Source: Methylococcus sp. Mc7 (GTDB lineage: Bacteria; Pseudomonadota; Gammaproteobacteria; Methylococcales; Methylococcaceae). Taken from it: a stretch of DNA of 64,000 nt. The position numbers were made by a program, and so were the translations under genes. The stretch spans positions 1,739,501 through 1,803,500 of the forward strand of contig NZ_CP079095.1 in assembly GCF_019285515.1 (NCBI RefSeq), read 5' to 3'. Positions within the stretch are counted from its first letter, which is position 1, and every line of letters begins with the position of its first letter. Below the pieces are notes generated by a model. That model worked only from the letters and a program-made list of their open reading frames with translations, had not been told where the DNA came from and did no database searches. Positions 41,798 through 52,886 of this stretch are shown here, piece by piece.

Positions 41798-42523
41798 ATG
41801 CGCCTTTCGGTCGTCGTTCCCGTTCATAACGAAATAGACAATCTCGAATCCCTCATCGGCGAAATCACCCAGGCGCTGACTCCGCTGGGCGATTACGAAA
41901 TCGTCTACGTCGACGACGGCAGCACCGATGGGACGCTGGAGAAGCTGCGCGCGCTGAAAGCCTCGGTGGCCGCGCTGCGCGTGCTCCGGCATGTCCGCTG
42001 CTGCGGGCAGAGCACGGCGCTGCGCACCGGCATCCTGGCGGCGCGGGGGGCGTGGATCGCCACCCTGGACGGCGACGGCCAGAACGACCCGGCGGACATC
42101 CCCCGCCTGCTCGAAGCCCTGGACCAGCTCGGCGGGGAAACCGGCCGCGGCATGGTGGCCGGCTATCGGCGGAAGCGCAAGGACACCGGCTGGCGCCGGT
42201 TTTCCTCCCGCATCGCCAACGCCGTGCGCGGCGGTTTGCTGCGGGACAATACGCCGGATACCGGCTGCGGCCTCAAGGTGTTTTCCCGCGCCCTGTTCCT
42301 GGAGCTTCCCTACTTCGACCACATGCATCGCTTCCTGCCGGCACTGACCCAGCGGGCCGGCGCGCCGGTCATCTCGGTCGAGGTCAATCACCGGCCGCGC
42401 CTCTCCGGTGTGTCGAAATACGGCACCTGGCACCGCCTGTGGGTGGGGATCGTCGACCTGTTCGGCGTCATGTGGCTGCAGCGGCGCGCGCGCGTTCCGC
42501 AGGTCGAAGAGCAGGGCGCCTGA
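41798..42523 (+). CDS. family 2 glycosyltransferase (dolichyl-phosphate-mannose-synthase type)
   Basis: 241 residues. The GT-A fold motifs are SVVVPVHNEIDNLESLI, YVDDGSTDGTLEKL and the metal-binding ATLDGDGQNDPADIPRLL, followed by VAGYRRKRKDTGWRRFSSRIAN and DTGCGLKVFSRALF. It should transfer a sugar from a nucleotide sugar to a polyprenyl phosphate at the inner membrane, as in ArnC-like enzymes, but it lacks the C-terminal membrane helices of ArnC. It lies 34 bp after purM and overlaps a possible start of the next gene. Confidence 0.88.
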   Translation: MRLSVVVPVHNEIDNLESLIGEITQALTPLGDYEIVYVDDGSTDGTLEKLRALKASVAALRVLRHVRCCGQSTALRTGILAARGAWIATLDGDGQNDPADIPRLLEALDQLGGETGRGMVAGYRRKRKDTGWRRFSSRIANAVRGGLLRDNTPDTGCGLKVFSRALFLELPYFDHMHRFLPALTQRAGAPVISVEVNHRPRLSGVSKYGTWHRLWVGIVDLFGVMWLQRRARVPQVEEQGA

Positions 42524-42537
42524 TGCGGGAGGAGCGC

Positions 42538-42909
42538 ATGAAATCACGCATTCGCTTGCTGCTTCTGTTGCTGGCTGCCGCCGGCCTGGGCGGCCAGGCC
42601 ATTGCCGCGGAGCCGTCCTTCTCCCGCCAGGAGCTGCTCGAGAAAGGCTTCGAGCCGGGAACGCCGCGTATCGATGTGCGGGTGGCTCGGGTGTCTCTGC
42701 CCGTGGGCTACAAGACGCCGTTGCACACCCACGAAGGGCCGGGGCCGCGCTACGTGGTCCGGGGGCGGGTGCGGGTCGAGGAAGGCGGCCAATTCAATAC
42801 CTACGAGCCGGGCCAGGTCTTCTGGGAGTCCGGGCAATGGATGAGCATCGAGAACGTCGGCGAAAACGAGGCGGAGATCATCCTGGTTGAGCTGACGAAG
42901 CCGAAATGA
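42538..42909 (+). CDS. exported cupin-domain protein
   Basis: 123 residues. A signal peptide (IRLLLLLLAAAGLGGQAIAAE) is followed by a single cupin barrel: PVGYKTPLHTHEGPGPRYVVRG gives the first metal-binding motif (H-x-H...), and YEPGQVFWESGQWMSIENVG the second. Periplasmic single-domain cupins of this kind are common next to unrelated genes, and the ligand is unknown. The ATG at 42538 follows GGGAGGAG closely; a start at 42523 would overlap the previous stop. Confidence 0.82.
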   Translation: MKSRIRLLLLLLAAAGLGGQAIAAEPSFSRQELLEKGFEPGTPRIDVRVARVSLPVGYKTPLHTHEGPGPRYVVRGRVRVEEGGQFNTYEPGQVFWESGQWMSIENVGENEAEIILVELTKPK

Positions 42910-42985
42910 ACCGCGCCGGCCCGCCGCTGTCATAACATACTAGTCCACTTGGTTATTCCTTCCGCCAGACCGGCTGACGAAGTCC

Positions 42986-44083
42986 ATGAGTGAAACCGCT
43001 TTATCCATACACGATTACGCGATGCTCGACGATGCCGAGTGCGAAACCCGCATCCGCGCGGCGCGGGCGGCGCTGGGCAAGCGCTGCGTGATCCTCGGCC
43101 ATCATTACCAGCGCGACGAGGTGTTCCGGCATGCCGATTTCACCGGCGATTCGCTCAAGCTGTCCCGGTTGGCCTCGCAGTCGGACGCGGAATACATCGT
43201 CTTCTGCGGCGTGCATTTCATGGCGGAGGTGGCGGACATCCTGTCGCGGCCTGACCAGATCGCCATCCTGCCCGACCTGGCCGCCGGCTGCTCGATGGCG
43301 GACATGGCGAATCGGGTCGCCGTGGAGCGCTGCTGGCGCGAGCTGGCGACGGTGCTCGATCCGGAAAGCGAGGTGACACCGGTCACCTACATCAATTCGG
43401 CGGCCGACCTCAAGGCGTTCTGCGGGCGCCACGGCGGCATCGTCTGCACGTCCAGCAATGCGCAGAAGATCCTGGAGTGGAGCTTCGCCCGGCGCGGGAA
43501 GATCCTGTTTTTCCCCGACCAGCACCTGGGCCGCAATACCGGCTACCGCATGGGGATCCCGCTGGAGGAGATGGTCACCTGGGATTTCGGCAAGCCCATG
43601 GGCGGCCTGACGGAGGACGAAATCCGGCGGGCGCGGATGATCCTCTGGGCCGGTTTCTGCTCGGTGCACCAGATGTTCCGCCCCGAGCACATCGACCGTT
43701 TCCTGGAGCAATATCCCGACACCCGGGTGATCGTGCACCCCGAGTGCAGCTTCGAGGTCTGCCAGAAAGCGCAGTACATCGGCTCCACCGAATACATCCT
43801 CAACACCGTCCGGGCAGCCGAGCCGAACACCCGCTGGCTGGTGGGCACGGAGCTGAACCTGGTCAACCGCTTGGCCCACGAGGTCCAGCCGCAGGGCAAA
43901 TCGGTGCATTTCCTCTCGCCCACGGTGTGCATGTGCTCGACCATGTTCCGGACCGACCCGCAGCATCTGCTCTGGGTGCTGGAGAATCTGGTCGAAGGCC
44001 ATGGGGTCAACCGGATCGAGGTGCCCGACGCCATCGCCGCCGAGGCCCGCGAGGCATTGGAAAACATGCTGCAGGTGGCCTGA
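42986..44083 (+). CDS. nadA: quinolinate synthase
   Basis: 365 residues. It condenses iminoaspartate with dihydroxyacetone phosphate to quinolinate, the second step of NAD synthesis, with a [4Fe-4S] cluster. Visible signatures are ILGHHYQRDEV, GDSLKLSRLA, CGVHFMAEVADIL, LPDLAAGCSMAD, YINSAADLKAFCG, FFPDQHLGRN, VIVHPECSFEV and a C-terminal cysteine region MCSTMFRTDP. The three cluster cysteines are therefore present. It is the first gene of the block nadA-rlmH-maf-rng. Confidence 0.97.
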   Translation: MSETALSIHDYAMLDDAECETRIRAARAALGKRCVILGHHYQRDEVFRHADFTGDSLKLSRLASQSDAEYIVFCGVHFMAEVADILSRPDQIAILPDLAAGCSMADMANRVAVERCWRELATVLDPESEVTPVTYINSAADLKAFCGRHGGIVCTSSNAQKILEWSFARRGKILFFPDQHLGRNTGYRMGIPLEEMVTWDFGKPMGGLTEDEIRRARMILWAGFCSVHQMFRPEHIDRFLEQYPDTRVIVHPECSFEVCQKAQYIGSTEYILNTVRAAEPNTRWLVGTELNLVNRLAHEVQPQGKSVHFLSPTVCMCSTMFRTDPQHLLWVLENLVEGHGVNRIEVPDAIAAEAREALENMLQVA

Positions 44084-44092
44084 CCCCGCCCG

Positions 44093-44560
44093 ATGCAACT
44101 CAACCTGGTCTGCGTGGGCGAGCGCATGCCGTCCTGGGTCAACGAGGGGTACGAGGAATATGCCCGTCGCCTGCCGCGCGAATGCGCCCTGGCGCTGCGC
44201 GAGATCGCGCCGGGCAAACGCACCCGCAATTGCGACACCCAGCGCATCGTCGCCGACGAAGGCCAGCGGATCCTGGCGGCGGTGGGCGGCAGTGCGCACG
44301 TCGTCGCGCTGGACGTCGGCGGCAAGGCCTGGAGCACGCGCGAACTGGCCGACGCCTTGGCGCGCTGGCTGCGCGAAGGGCGGGACATCGCCCTCCTGGT
44401 CGGCGGACCGGACGGCCTCTCGGAGGCGTGCCGGCAGCGCGCCGCGGAAAGCTGGAGCCTGTCCCGGCTGACATTTCCGCATCCGCTGGTGCGGGTCATC
44501 GTGGCCGAGCAGCTGTACCGGGCCTGGAGCCTCCTCAACAACCATCCCTATCATCGCTGA
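44093..44560 (+). CDS. rlmH: 23S rRNA pseudouridine-1915 N3-methyltransferase
   Basis: 155 residues, the exact family length. It methylates pseudouridine 1915 in helix 69 of 23S rRNA on the assembled ribosome. The SPOUT knot signatures are VALDVGGKAWSTRELAD, IALLVGGPDGLSEACRQRA, and SLSRLTFPHPLVRVIVAEQLYRAW with NNHPYHR at the end. It is 9 bp after nadA and 7 bp before maf. Confidence 0.97.
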   Translation: MQLNLVCVGERMPSWVNEGYEEYARRLPRECALALREIAPGKRTRNCDTQRIVADEGQRILAAVGGSAHVVALDVGGKAWSTRELADALARWLREGRDIALLVGGPDGLSEACRQRAAESWSLSRLTFPHPLVRVIVAEQLYRAWSLLNNHPYHR

Positions 44561-44567
44561 CCCCCCA

Positions 44568-45176
44568 ATGCAAGCCAAAGACCTCAACCTGATCCTTGCC
44601 TCGACTTCGCCCAGGCGCCGCGAGCTTCTGGGCCGCTTCGGCCTGCCGTTCGAAGTGCTCGCCGTCGAGGTCGAAGAGCGGCCCCGGTCCGGGGAGGCCG
44701 CCGAGGACTACGTGCGCCGGGTGGCGTCCGACAAGTCCGGACAAGGACGGGCGATGGCGCCGGAGGAGACGGCCGTGCTGGCGGCGGACACCGAGGTGGT
44801 GCTCGACGGGCACATCTTCGGCAAGCCGCAGGGGCCGGAGCATGCCCGCGAGATGCTGGGGCGTCTGTCGGGACGGACTCACGAAGTGCTCAGCGCGGTC
44901 TCCCTGCGCTGGGGCGACCGCCACTGGGAGGCGCTGAGCGTCAGCCGGGTGCGGTTCCGCGACATTTTCCCTCAGGAAATCGACGCCTACTGGGCCAGCG
45001 GCGAACCGGCGGACAAGGCGGGCGCCTATGCCATCCAGGGCCGCGGCGAGCTGTTCGTGGCCGAGCTTCGCGGCAGCTTTTCGGGCGTCATGGGCCTGCC
45101 GCTGCTGGAAACGGCCCGCCTGCTGCAGCACCTGGGGCTGGAGACCGAGCGCCTGCTGGCCGGAGCCCCGCCATGA
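44568..45176 (+). CDS. maf: Maf-family nucleoside triphosphate pyrophosphatase
   Basis: 202 residues. The start LNLILASTSPRRRELLGRFGL, then AVLAADTEVVLDGHIFGKP, and AGAYAIQGRGELFVAELRGSFSGVMGLPLLET define the family, with the YhdE-type GAY(A/G)IQGxG motif. YhdE-type enzymes hydrolyse dTTP, UTP and modified pyrimidine triphosphates. It overlaps rng by 4 bp (ATGA), the usual arrangement in gammaproteobacteria. Confidence 0.95.
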   Translation: MQAKDLNLILASTSPRRRELLGRFGLPFEVLAVEVEERPRSGEAAEDYVRRVASDKSGQGRAMAPEETAVLAADTEVVLDGHIFGKPQGPEHAREMLGRLSGRTHEVLSAVSLRWGDRHWEALSVSRVRFRDIFPQEIDAYWASGEPADKAGAYAIQGRGELFVAELRGSFSGVMGLPLLETARLLQHLGLETERLLAGAPP

Positions 45177-46627
45177 GCGACGAGATACTGATCAACATTA
45201 CCCCGCCGGAAACCCGCGTCGCCCTCGTCGAAAACGGCGTGGTGCAGGAGGTCCTGATCGAGCGGACCCGCCGCCGCGGCCTGGTCGGCAACATCTACAA
45301 GGGCAAGATCTGCCGGGTGTTGCCCGGCATGCAGGCGGTGTTCGTCGACATCGGCCTGGAACGGGCGGCCTTTTTGCACATCTCCGACCTGAGCGCGGCG
45401 GAGCGCGAAAAGGCCGGCACCGACAAGATCGAGGCCATTTTCAAGGACGGCCAGGAGATCGCCGTGCAGGTCGTCAAGGACCCCATCGGCACCAAGGGCG
45501 CGCGCCTGAGCACCGAGATTTCGGTGCCGTCGGTCTACGAAGTCTACATGCCGTTTGCCAAGACTTCGGGCGTGTCGCAGCGGATCGAGTGCGAGGCCGA
45601 AAGGATACGCCTCCGCGCCTGCGTGGAAGCCTTCCAGCGCGAGCACGGCACCGGCGGCTTCATCGCCCGGACTTCGGCGGAGGGCGTGGACGAGGCCATG
45701 CTGCGGGCGGACATGCTGTTCCTGCTCAAGCTCTGGAACTCCATCGCCCAGCGGATCAAGACCGCGCGGGTCAAGATGCTGCTGCACGAGGACTTGCCCC
45801 TGAGCATGCGCGTGCTGCGCGACCTGCGCCGCACCCGGGTGGACAAGATCCGGGTGGATTCGCGGGAAACCCATGCGCGGCTCACGAAATTCGCCCGCGA
45901 GTTCGTACCCGAGATCGCTCCGATGATCGAGCATTACGCCGGGGAGCGGCCGCTGTTCGACCTCTATGGTGTGGAGGAGGAAATCCAGAAGGCGCTGGAG
46001 CGGCGGGTGACGCTCAAGTCCGGCGGCTACCTGATCTTCGATCAGACCGAGGCGATGACCACGGTCGACGTCAACACCGGCGCTTTCGTCGGCGGGCGCA
46101 ACCTCGAGGAAACCATCTTCAAGACGAATCTCGAAGCCGCCCAGGCCATCGCCCGCCAACTCCGGCTGAGGAACCTGGGCGGCATCATCATCATCGACTT
46201 CATCGACATGCGGGACGAGGAGCACAAGATCCAGGTCCTGCAGGCCCTGACCCGGCACCTGGAGCGCGATCCCGCCAAGAACACCATCAGCGAGGTGTCG
46301 CCGCTGGGCCTGGTGGAGATGACCCGCAAACGCACCCGCGAGAGCCTGGAGCACGTGCTGTGCGAGCCTTGCCCCGCCTGCGGGGGGCGCGGGGTGCTGA
46401 AGACCGCGGAAACGACCTGCCTGGACATTTTCCGCGAGATCATCCGCGAGGTGCGCCAGTACCAGGTCCAGGAGCTGCTGGTGCTGGCGTCCAACGAGGT
46501 GGTGGAGCGGCTGCTGGACGAGGAGGCCGACACGCTGTCCGAACTCGAATCCTTCATCGGCGTCCCGATCAAGTTCCGCGCCGAGTCCCAGTACAACCAG
46601 GAACAGTACGATGTCGTGATCCTCTAG
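45173..46627 (+). CDS. rng: ribonuclease G
   Basis: 484 residues, close to the usual 489. An S1 RNA-binding domain (GNIYKGKICRVLPGMQAVFVDIGLERAAFLH) is followed by the RNase-H-like and DNase-I-like domains. The catalytic aspartates are in AMTTVDVNTG and IIIIDFIDM, and the zinc-link is CEPCPACGG. RNase G processes the 5' end of 16S rRNA and degrades some mRNAs. It lacks the long C-terminal scaffold of RNase E. Confidence 0.96.
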   Translation: MSDEILINITPPETRVALVENGVVQEVLIERTRRRGLVGNIYKGKICRVLPGMQAVFVDIGLERAAFLHISDLSAAEREKAGTDKIEAIFKDGQEIAVQVVKDPIGTKGARLSTEISVPSVYEVYMPFAKTSGVSQRIECEAERIRLRACVEAFQREHGTGGFIARTSAEGVDEAMLRADMLFLLKLWNSIAQRIKTARVKMLLHEDLPLSMRVLRDLRRTRVDKIRVDSRETHARLTKFAREFVPEIAPMIEHYAGERPLFDLYGVEEEIQKALERRVTLKSGGYLIFDQTEAMTTVDVNTGAFVGGRNLEETIFKTNLEAAQAIARQLRLRNLGGIIIIDFIDMRDEEHKIQVLQALTRHLERDPAKNTISEVSPLGLVEMTRKRTRESLEHVLCEPCPACGGRGVLKTAETTCLDIFREIIREVRQYQVQELLVLASNEVVERLLDEEADTLSELESFIGVPIKFRAESQYNQEQYDVVIL

Positions 46628-46741
46628 CCCGCATTTCCCTCGTTCCGCCGGCGTTTTGCGGGCAACCGGCCGGCGTGGGAGAATCCGCCGACGCCTTCGG
46701 GCGACGTTCCCTGTCGATATTTCCATGCGGCTACCGGTCTT

Positions 46742-49700
46742 TTGAAAAGAATTCTTCGCGTTTCCGCCCGCGCCGTCCGTTACGGAGCGCTCGCCGCGCT
46801 GCTCGGGCTCGCCGCCGGGTCCGCGGCGTTCCGCCTGTGGCTGGTACCCGGGATCGACGAATTCAAGGGGCAGTTGGAACGGCGGATAGGCCAGCTCGGC
46901 GGCGAAAACATCCGGATCGGCCATATTTCGGCGGCGATGTGGACCGGAACGCTGGAACTGGTGTTGCGGGAGGTCACCGTTCTCGACGACGCGGGCGCCG
47001 AAGCCCTCCGTTTCGCCGAGATACGGTTCGGCATAGCGGCCATGGCCTCGCTGATGGCGCGCGACCTGCGCGTCGCCTGGCTGGAACTGCGCGGCACCCC
47101 GCTCTCCCTGCGCCGCCTCGCCGACGGCAGCTTCGGCATCGTCGGCCTGCACGCGATCGAGACGATTCCGGAGTGGCTGCGGACTCTGGGTTCTTTCCGG
47201 ATCAGCGACTGCCGGATCGACTGGCAGGACATCCAGCGGGGCGGCGCCAGGCTGGAACTGGGCGACGTCGATCTGCTGCTGGTCAGCCGCGGCGACCGCC
47301 ACCGGATGAGCGTCAGCCTGGACCCGCCGGCGGCGCTGGCGGGCACCGTGCGGGCGGGCTTCGATCTGCGCGGGGACCTGTTCGAATCCAGCACGCTGTC
47401 GGGCCGCATCCATGCCGATGCCAAGGATCTGGCCCTGACCGCCCTGGACGACGAACTGCCGCCGGGTTTCCGTCTGGAGTCCGGACTGGCGGACGTGCGG
47501 GCCTGGGCAGAGCTTACGGCGGGCCGCATCGGGTCGCTTGCGGCGCGTTTCGGCGGACGCAACGTCCGCATCGGGCATTTGCCGGGCGAAAACGGGAGTG
47601 CGCCGGCGTTCGCACTGGCCGCCATTGCGGGCGACGTGTTCTGGCGCCGCGAACCGAATGGCTGGCGGATGAACGCACAGCGGCTGAAACTGGTGTCCGC
47701 GGGGCACGAATGGCCTCTGTCCCGGCTGGCCCTGGCTCTGAACCGCGGCTCGGGCGGCGCCGTCGAATCGGCGTTTGCCGCCGCCGATACCGTGGCCCTG
47801 GACGACCTCAAGCCGCTGTGGCCCCTGCTCGGATTGCGCGGACCCGCGCCGTCGGGCACGGTCGACGCGCTCCGTTTCGGCTACGAGAACGCAGGTCGCC
47901 GGCGCTTCGGCCTGTGCGCGCGCTTCGGCGGGGTCGCGCTCCCGGCCCGCGACGGTCTGCCGGGCGCCGCCGGCCTCGGCGGCCACATCTGCGGCAGCGA
48001 CGAGCGGGGCGGGGCTGTGATCCGCATGCAGGATGGCGTGCTGGACCTGGCCGGAATGCTGGCCGAGCCGCTCCTGGTGCGGCGGGGAGGCATGGCCCTG
48101 GCGTGGCAGCGGACCGGCGAAGGCTGGGCCGTACGCGCCGATCGGGCAAGCCTGGAAACCGGCGACTGGTCCCTTTCCGCGTCGTTCGGTGTCAGCCGGG
48201 ACGCCGGCCAGGGGCTCCGGCTCGATCTGCGGGCGGAGGCGGGGGCGGCGGAAACGTCCCGCCTCAAGCGCTATTTTCCGGCCAAGGCGTTTCCGCTGCT
48301 GGGCCGCTGGCTGGGCCAGAGTCTGGAGCACGGCCGGTTGGACGGGGCGCATCTCCGTTTCGAGGGGCCGCTGGCGGCGTTTCCGTTTCGCAAGGGCGAG
48401 GGGATATTCCAAGCCGACGTCGGGTTTTCCGGTGTGCGCCTGCGCTACGATCCGGAGTGGCCTGCCTTGGAGGATGCCGGCGGGACGGTCCGTTTCTCCG
48501 GGCCGGGGATGGAGATCGAGGCGGCCGGCGCCCGTTTGGCCGGTGGCGAAATACGTGGCGCCAAGGCCAAGGTCGCCGACTTGGCGAAGGACGCGGTCAT
48601 CGGCATCGAGGGCCGGGTGTCGGCTACCTTGGCGCAGTGCCTCGAGTTTTTCCGGACGACCCCGCTTCGGCCGGTGGCCGGTAAAGTGGACGCCGTGATG
48701 GCGGTCGATGGGGATGCCCTGCTCGATCTGGCCATGAAAGTCCCGATGGAAAGCAAGGCGCCGCCGTTCAAGCTGGACGGCACCGCGCGGCTGAGCCGGA
48801 CCAGCATCGAGCTCACCGGGCTCACCGAGCGGGTCGAGAATGCCAAAGGCGAACTGGGATTCACCGAGGACGGGCTGGTATCCGGCCGGCTCCAGGGAAA
48901 ATGGCTGCGCCAGGCCGTGTCCGCCCGGGCCCGGCGCAATGGCGATACCCTGGATGTCGACGTCAGCGGCCAGTTCCCGGTGGCAGCGCTCAAGGACAGG
49001 TTTCCGAACCCCGCTTGGCGCTATCTGGCGGGGGCCGTTCCTCTGACCGTGAGCGTCAAGCTGCCCGCCGGCACGGAGCAGAGCGACGGCGTGCCGTTGA
49101 GCCTGAGTTCGGACCTCGTCGGCACGAAGGTGGTCTTGCCGGCCCCTTTGGGCAAGGCTCAGGGCGAGCGGCGGATGTTCCGCCTCGACACCCGTCTGGG
49201 CGGGGCCGCCACGCGCGCCGATCTGAGCTATGGCGCGGACGTCGCGGCGCGGTTCGACCTGGCCGGGGAGGAATACCGCCTGAAAGGCGTACAGCTCGCG
49301 ATCGGAACCGGGCTGCCGAAGAGCGTCGACGGTTCCGGCTTGCGCGTCGTGGTCCGGTCGCCGAGCCTGGATCTGGCGCCCTGGGCCGACGTCTTCGCCG
49401 CCGCCGGCGGCGCCGGACGCGAGGGCATCAGGATGGACGTCAAGGCGCTGGACGTGCAGGTGGGGCAGGTACTGTGGGACGGCAAGGCGAAAGGCCCGGT
49501 GGCCGTGCAGGCGGTCTCGCGTGCGGGCGGCTTCCGCGGCGTGATCGATTCGGACTACGTCAAGGGCGGATTCGACGCTGACATGGCCGCGGGGCGGTTG
49601 TCCAGCGTCAAGGCCGACCTCGATTTCGTCAAACTGTCCCGGCTGGACGAAAAGGCGGTCGCTTCGACCGACTCCTGGCTGGACTCGCTGCATCCGGGCA

Positions 49701-50542
49701 GTTTCCCGTCCCTGAGCCTGGTCGGCCACCACGTGCTCTGGCACGGTTTCGACGTGGGCCGGCTGCAGGCCGAGGTGGACAGCCGGGCGCGCGGCATTGT
49801 GCTGCGTTCGGCCAGTTTGCGTTCCGACAATCACGAGCTCGTCGTCCAGCGGGGCGAATGGACGCGCCAGGGCGGCACCGACAGGACCTACATCAGCGGC
49901 AAGCTCAACGTGAAGGATTCGGGCATGCTGGCGGCGGAGCTCGGCTACCCGGAGTTCGTACGGGATACGCCGGCGGATGTGAACTACGCGCTGAACTGGG
50001 CGGAGACGCCGTTCGGGGTCTCCTCCGCCAATCTCGCGGGCGCGGTCGACATGAAACTGGGCAAGGGGGCTCTGCTGAAGGTGGACGTGGGGATAGGCCG
50101 GTTTCTCGGACTGTTCAACGTCGATGCCCTGTGGCGGCGCCTCAGCCTGGATTTCTCCGATCTGTTCGGCGCCGGCATGGCCTACGACGGCATCGCCGGC
50201 AAACTGGACATCGCCAATGGACGGGCGGAGACCAAGGGTTTCGTAATCGACGGCGTGGCGGCGAAGATCGTGATCAACGGCGGCGTGAAGCTGGCGACCC
50301 GGGAGGTCGATCAGGTCGTGACGGTGATCCCCAACACCAGCATCGCCCTGCCCGTCGCCGGCGTGCTCATGGGCGGCCCGCTCGGGCCGGCGGTGGGGGC
50401 CGCGGTGGGGGCCGGCGTGTTCGTCGCCGACAAGATGATGAATGGACAAGTGGAGCGCCTGACCCAGACGCGCTATCTGGTCAAGGGCAGCCTGGACAAT
50501 CCGGTCATCACCAAGGCCTCGGGCGACACGCCGCAGGAATGA
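46742..50542 (+). CDS. yhdP: YhdP-family AsmA-like lipid-transport protein
   Basis: 1266 residues. One N-terminal membrane helix (YGALAALLGLAAGSAAFRLWL) anchors a very long periplasmic region of repeating beta strands, ending in the AsmA/DUF3971-like C-terminal domain (VVTVIPNTSIALPVAGVLMGGPLGPAVGAAVG). YhdP, TamB and YdbH form bridges that carry phospholipids from the inner to the outer membrane. The start is a TTG; no stronger start is near. It follows rng after 114 bp, in the usual order of gammaproteobacteria. Confidence 0.93.
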   Translation: MKRILRVSARAVRYGALAALLGLAAGSAAFRLWLVPGIDEFKGQLERRIGQLGGENIRIGHISAAMWTGTLELVLREVTVLDDAGAEALRFAEIRFGIAAMASLMARDLRVAWLELRGTPLSLRRLADGSFGIVGLHAIETIPEWLRTLGSFRISDCRIDWQDIQRGGARLELGDVDLLLVSRGDRHRMSVSLDPPAALAGTVRAGFDLRGDLFESSTLSGRIHADAKDLALTALDDELPPGFRLESGLADVRAWAELTAGRIGSLAARFGGRNVRIGHLPGENGSAPAFALAAIAGDVFWRREPNGWRMNAQRLKLVSAGHEWPLSRLALALNRGSGGAVESAFAAADTVALDDLKPLWPLLGLRGPAPSGTVDALRFGYENAGRRRFGLCARFGGVALPARDGLPGAAGLGGHICGSDERGGAVIRMQDGVLDLAGMLAEPLLVRRGGMALAWQRTGEGWAVRADRASLETGDWSLSASFGVSRDAGQGLRLDLRAEAGAAETSRLKRYFPAKAFPLLGRWLGQSLEHGRLDGAHLRFEGPLAAFPFRKGEGIFQADVGFSGVRLRYDPEWPALEDAGGTVRFSGPGMEIEAAGARLAGGEIRGAKAKVADLAKDAVIGIEGRVSATLAQCLEFFRTTPLRPVAGKVDAVMAVDGDALLDLAMKVPMESKAPPFKLDGTARLSRTSIELTGLTERVENAKGELGFTEDGLVSGRLQGKWLRQAVSARARRNGDTLDVDVSGQFPVAALKDRFPNPAWRYLAGAVPLTVSVKLPAGTEQSDGVPLSLSSDLVGTKVVLPAPLGKAQGERRMFRLDTRLGGAATRADLSYGADVAARFDLAGEEYRLKGVQLAIGTGLPKSVDGSGLRVVVRSPSLDLAPWADVFAAAGGAGREGIRMDVKALDVQVGQVLWDGKAKGPVAVQAVSRAGGFRGVIDSDYVKGGFDADMAAGRLSSVKADLDFVKLSRLDEKAVASTDSWLDSLHPGSFPSLSLVGHHVLWHGFDVGRLQAEVDSRARGIVLRSASLRSDNHELVVQRGEWTRQGGTDRTYISGKLNVKDSGMLAAELGYPEFVRDTPADVNYALNWAETPFGVSSANLAGAVDMKLGKGALLKVDVGIGRFLGLFNVDALWRRLSLDFSDLFGAGMAYDGIAGKLDIANGRAETKGFVIDGVAAKIVINGGVKLATREVDQVVTVIPNTSIALPVAGVLMGGPLGPAVGAAVGAGVFVADKMMNGQVERLTQTRYLVKGSLDNPVITKASGDTPQE

Positions 50543-50590
50543 GGCCGGGACGGCAAAGAATCGATTGAATTACTGGTAGAGAGATAAGGA

Positions 50591-51412
50591 ATGAAGAAAA
50601 TGATTTGTGCGGCGGTTCAGATGGCTTCCGGACCGCAGGTCGGGTCGAATCTGCTGGAGGCGGGCCGACTGGTCAAGCAGGCCGCGGCCGCCGGCGCCAA
50701 GCTGGTGGTGCTGCCGGAAAATTTCGCGATCATGGGCATGACGGAAACGGACAAGCTCGGCGTGGCGGAATCCGACGGCAGGGGGCCGATCCAGGAGTTT
50801 CTCGCGGGCGCGGCCGAGCGCCACAAGGTCTGGCTGGTCGGCGGGACCATGCCGATGTGCGCCGGGGACGGTCGGGTGCGGGCATCGTGCCTGGTCTACG
50901 ACGACCACGGGCGACGGGTCGGCCGCTACGACAAGATCCATCTGTTCGACGTCGTGGTGCCGGGCACCGAGGAGACCTACCGCGAGTCCCAGACCATCGA
51001 AGCCGGCACCGAGCCGCTGGTGCTGGATTCGCCGTTCGGTGCCTTGGGGATAGCCATCTGCTACGACCTCCGGTTCCCGGAGCTGTTCCGCCGCATGGCG
51101 GAGCAAGGGCTGGACCTCCTCGCCGTGCCGGCGGCCTTTACCGCCCGCACCGGCGCGGCGCACTGGGAAATCCTGGTGCGGGCGCGCGCGGTCGAGAATC
51201 TTTGCTACACCGTGGCGTCCAACCAGGGCGGTTTCCATCTGAACGGGCGCGAGACCTTCGGCCACAGCATGGTGGTCGATCCCTGGGGCAAGGTGCTGGC
51301 TTCGTTGCCCACGGGTGCCGGCATCGTCTGCGCCGAAATCGACCGCGAACGTCTGGCGCAGGTGCGCGCCTCCTTCCCCGTGCTCGAACACCGGCGCCTG
51401 CATTGCGCCTGA
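50591..51412 (+). CDS. carbon-nitrogen hydrolase, Nit1/Nit2-like
   Basis: 273 residues of the nitrilase superfamily. The catalytic triad is Glu in LVVLPENFAIMG, Lys in GRYDKIHLFDV and Cys in IAICYDLRFPELFR. The short length and RFPELFR motif match Nit1/Nit2 deaminated-glutathione amidases, which repair damaged glutathione; omega-amidase activity is another option. In gammaproteobacteria it commonly sits between yhdP and tldD, as here. AAGGA precedes the ATG. Confidence 0.93.
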   Translation: MKKMICAAVQMASGPQVGSNLLEAGRLVKQAAAAGAKLVVLPENFAIMGMTETDKLGVAESDGRGPIQEFLAGAAERHKVWLVGGTMPMCAGDGRVRASCLVYDDHGRRVGRYDKIHLFDVVVPGTEETYRESQTIEAGTEPLVLDSPFGALGIAICYDLRFPELFRRMAEQGLDLLAVPAAFTARTGAAHWEILVRARAVENLCYTVASNQGGFHLNGRETFGHSMVVDPWGKVLASLPTGAGIVCAEIDRERLAQVRASFPVLEHRRLHCA

Positions 51413-51440
51413 ACGTCCTAAAGCAATGGCTTGAGTCATC

Positions 51441-52878
<1,438 letters not shown>

Positions 52879-52886
<8 letters not shown>

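Noticed and set aside
45026-50449. An 1807-codon open frame on the minus strand opposite rng and yhdP
   Set aside because: It is a product of high GC at third codon positions. It has low-complexity His/Arg/Gln-rich text and no motifs, while the plus strand carries clear known genes.
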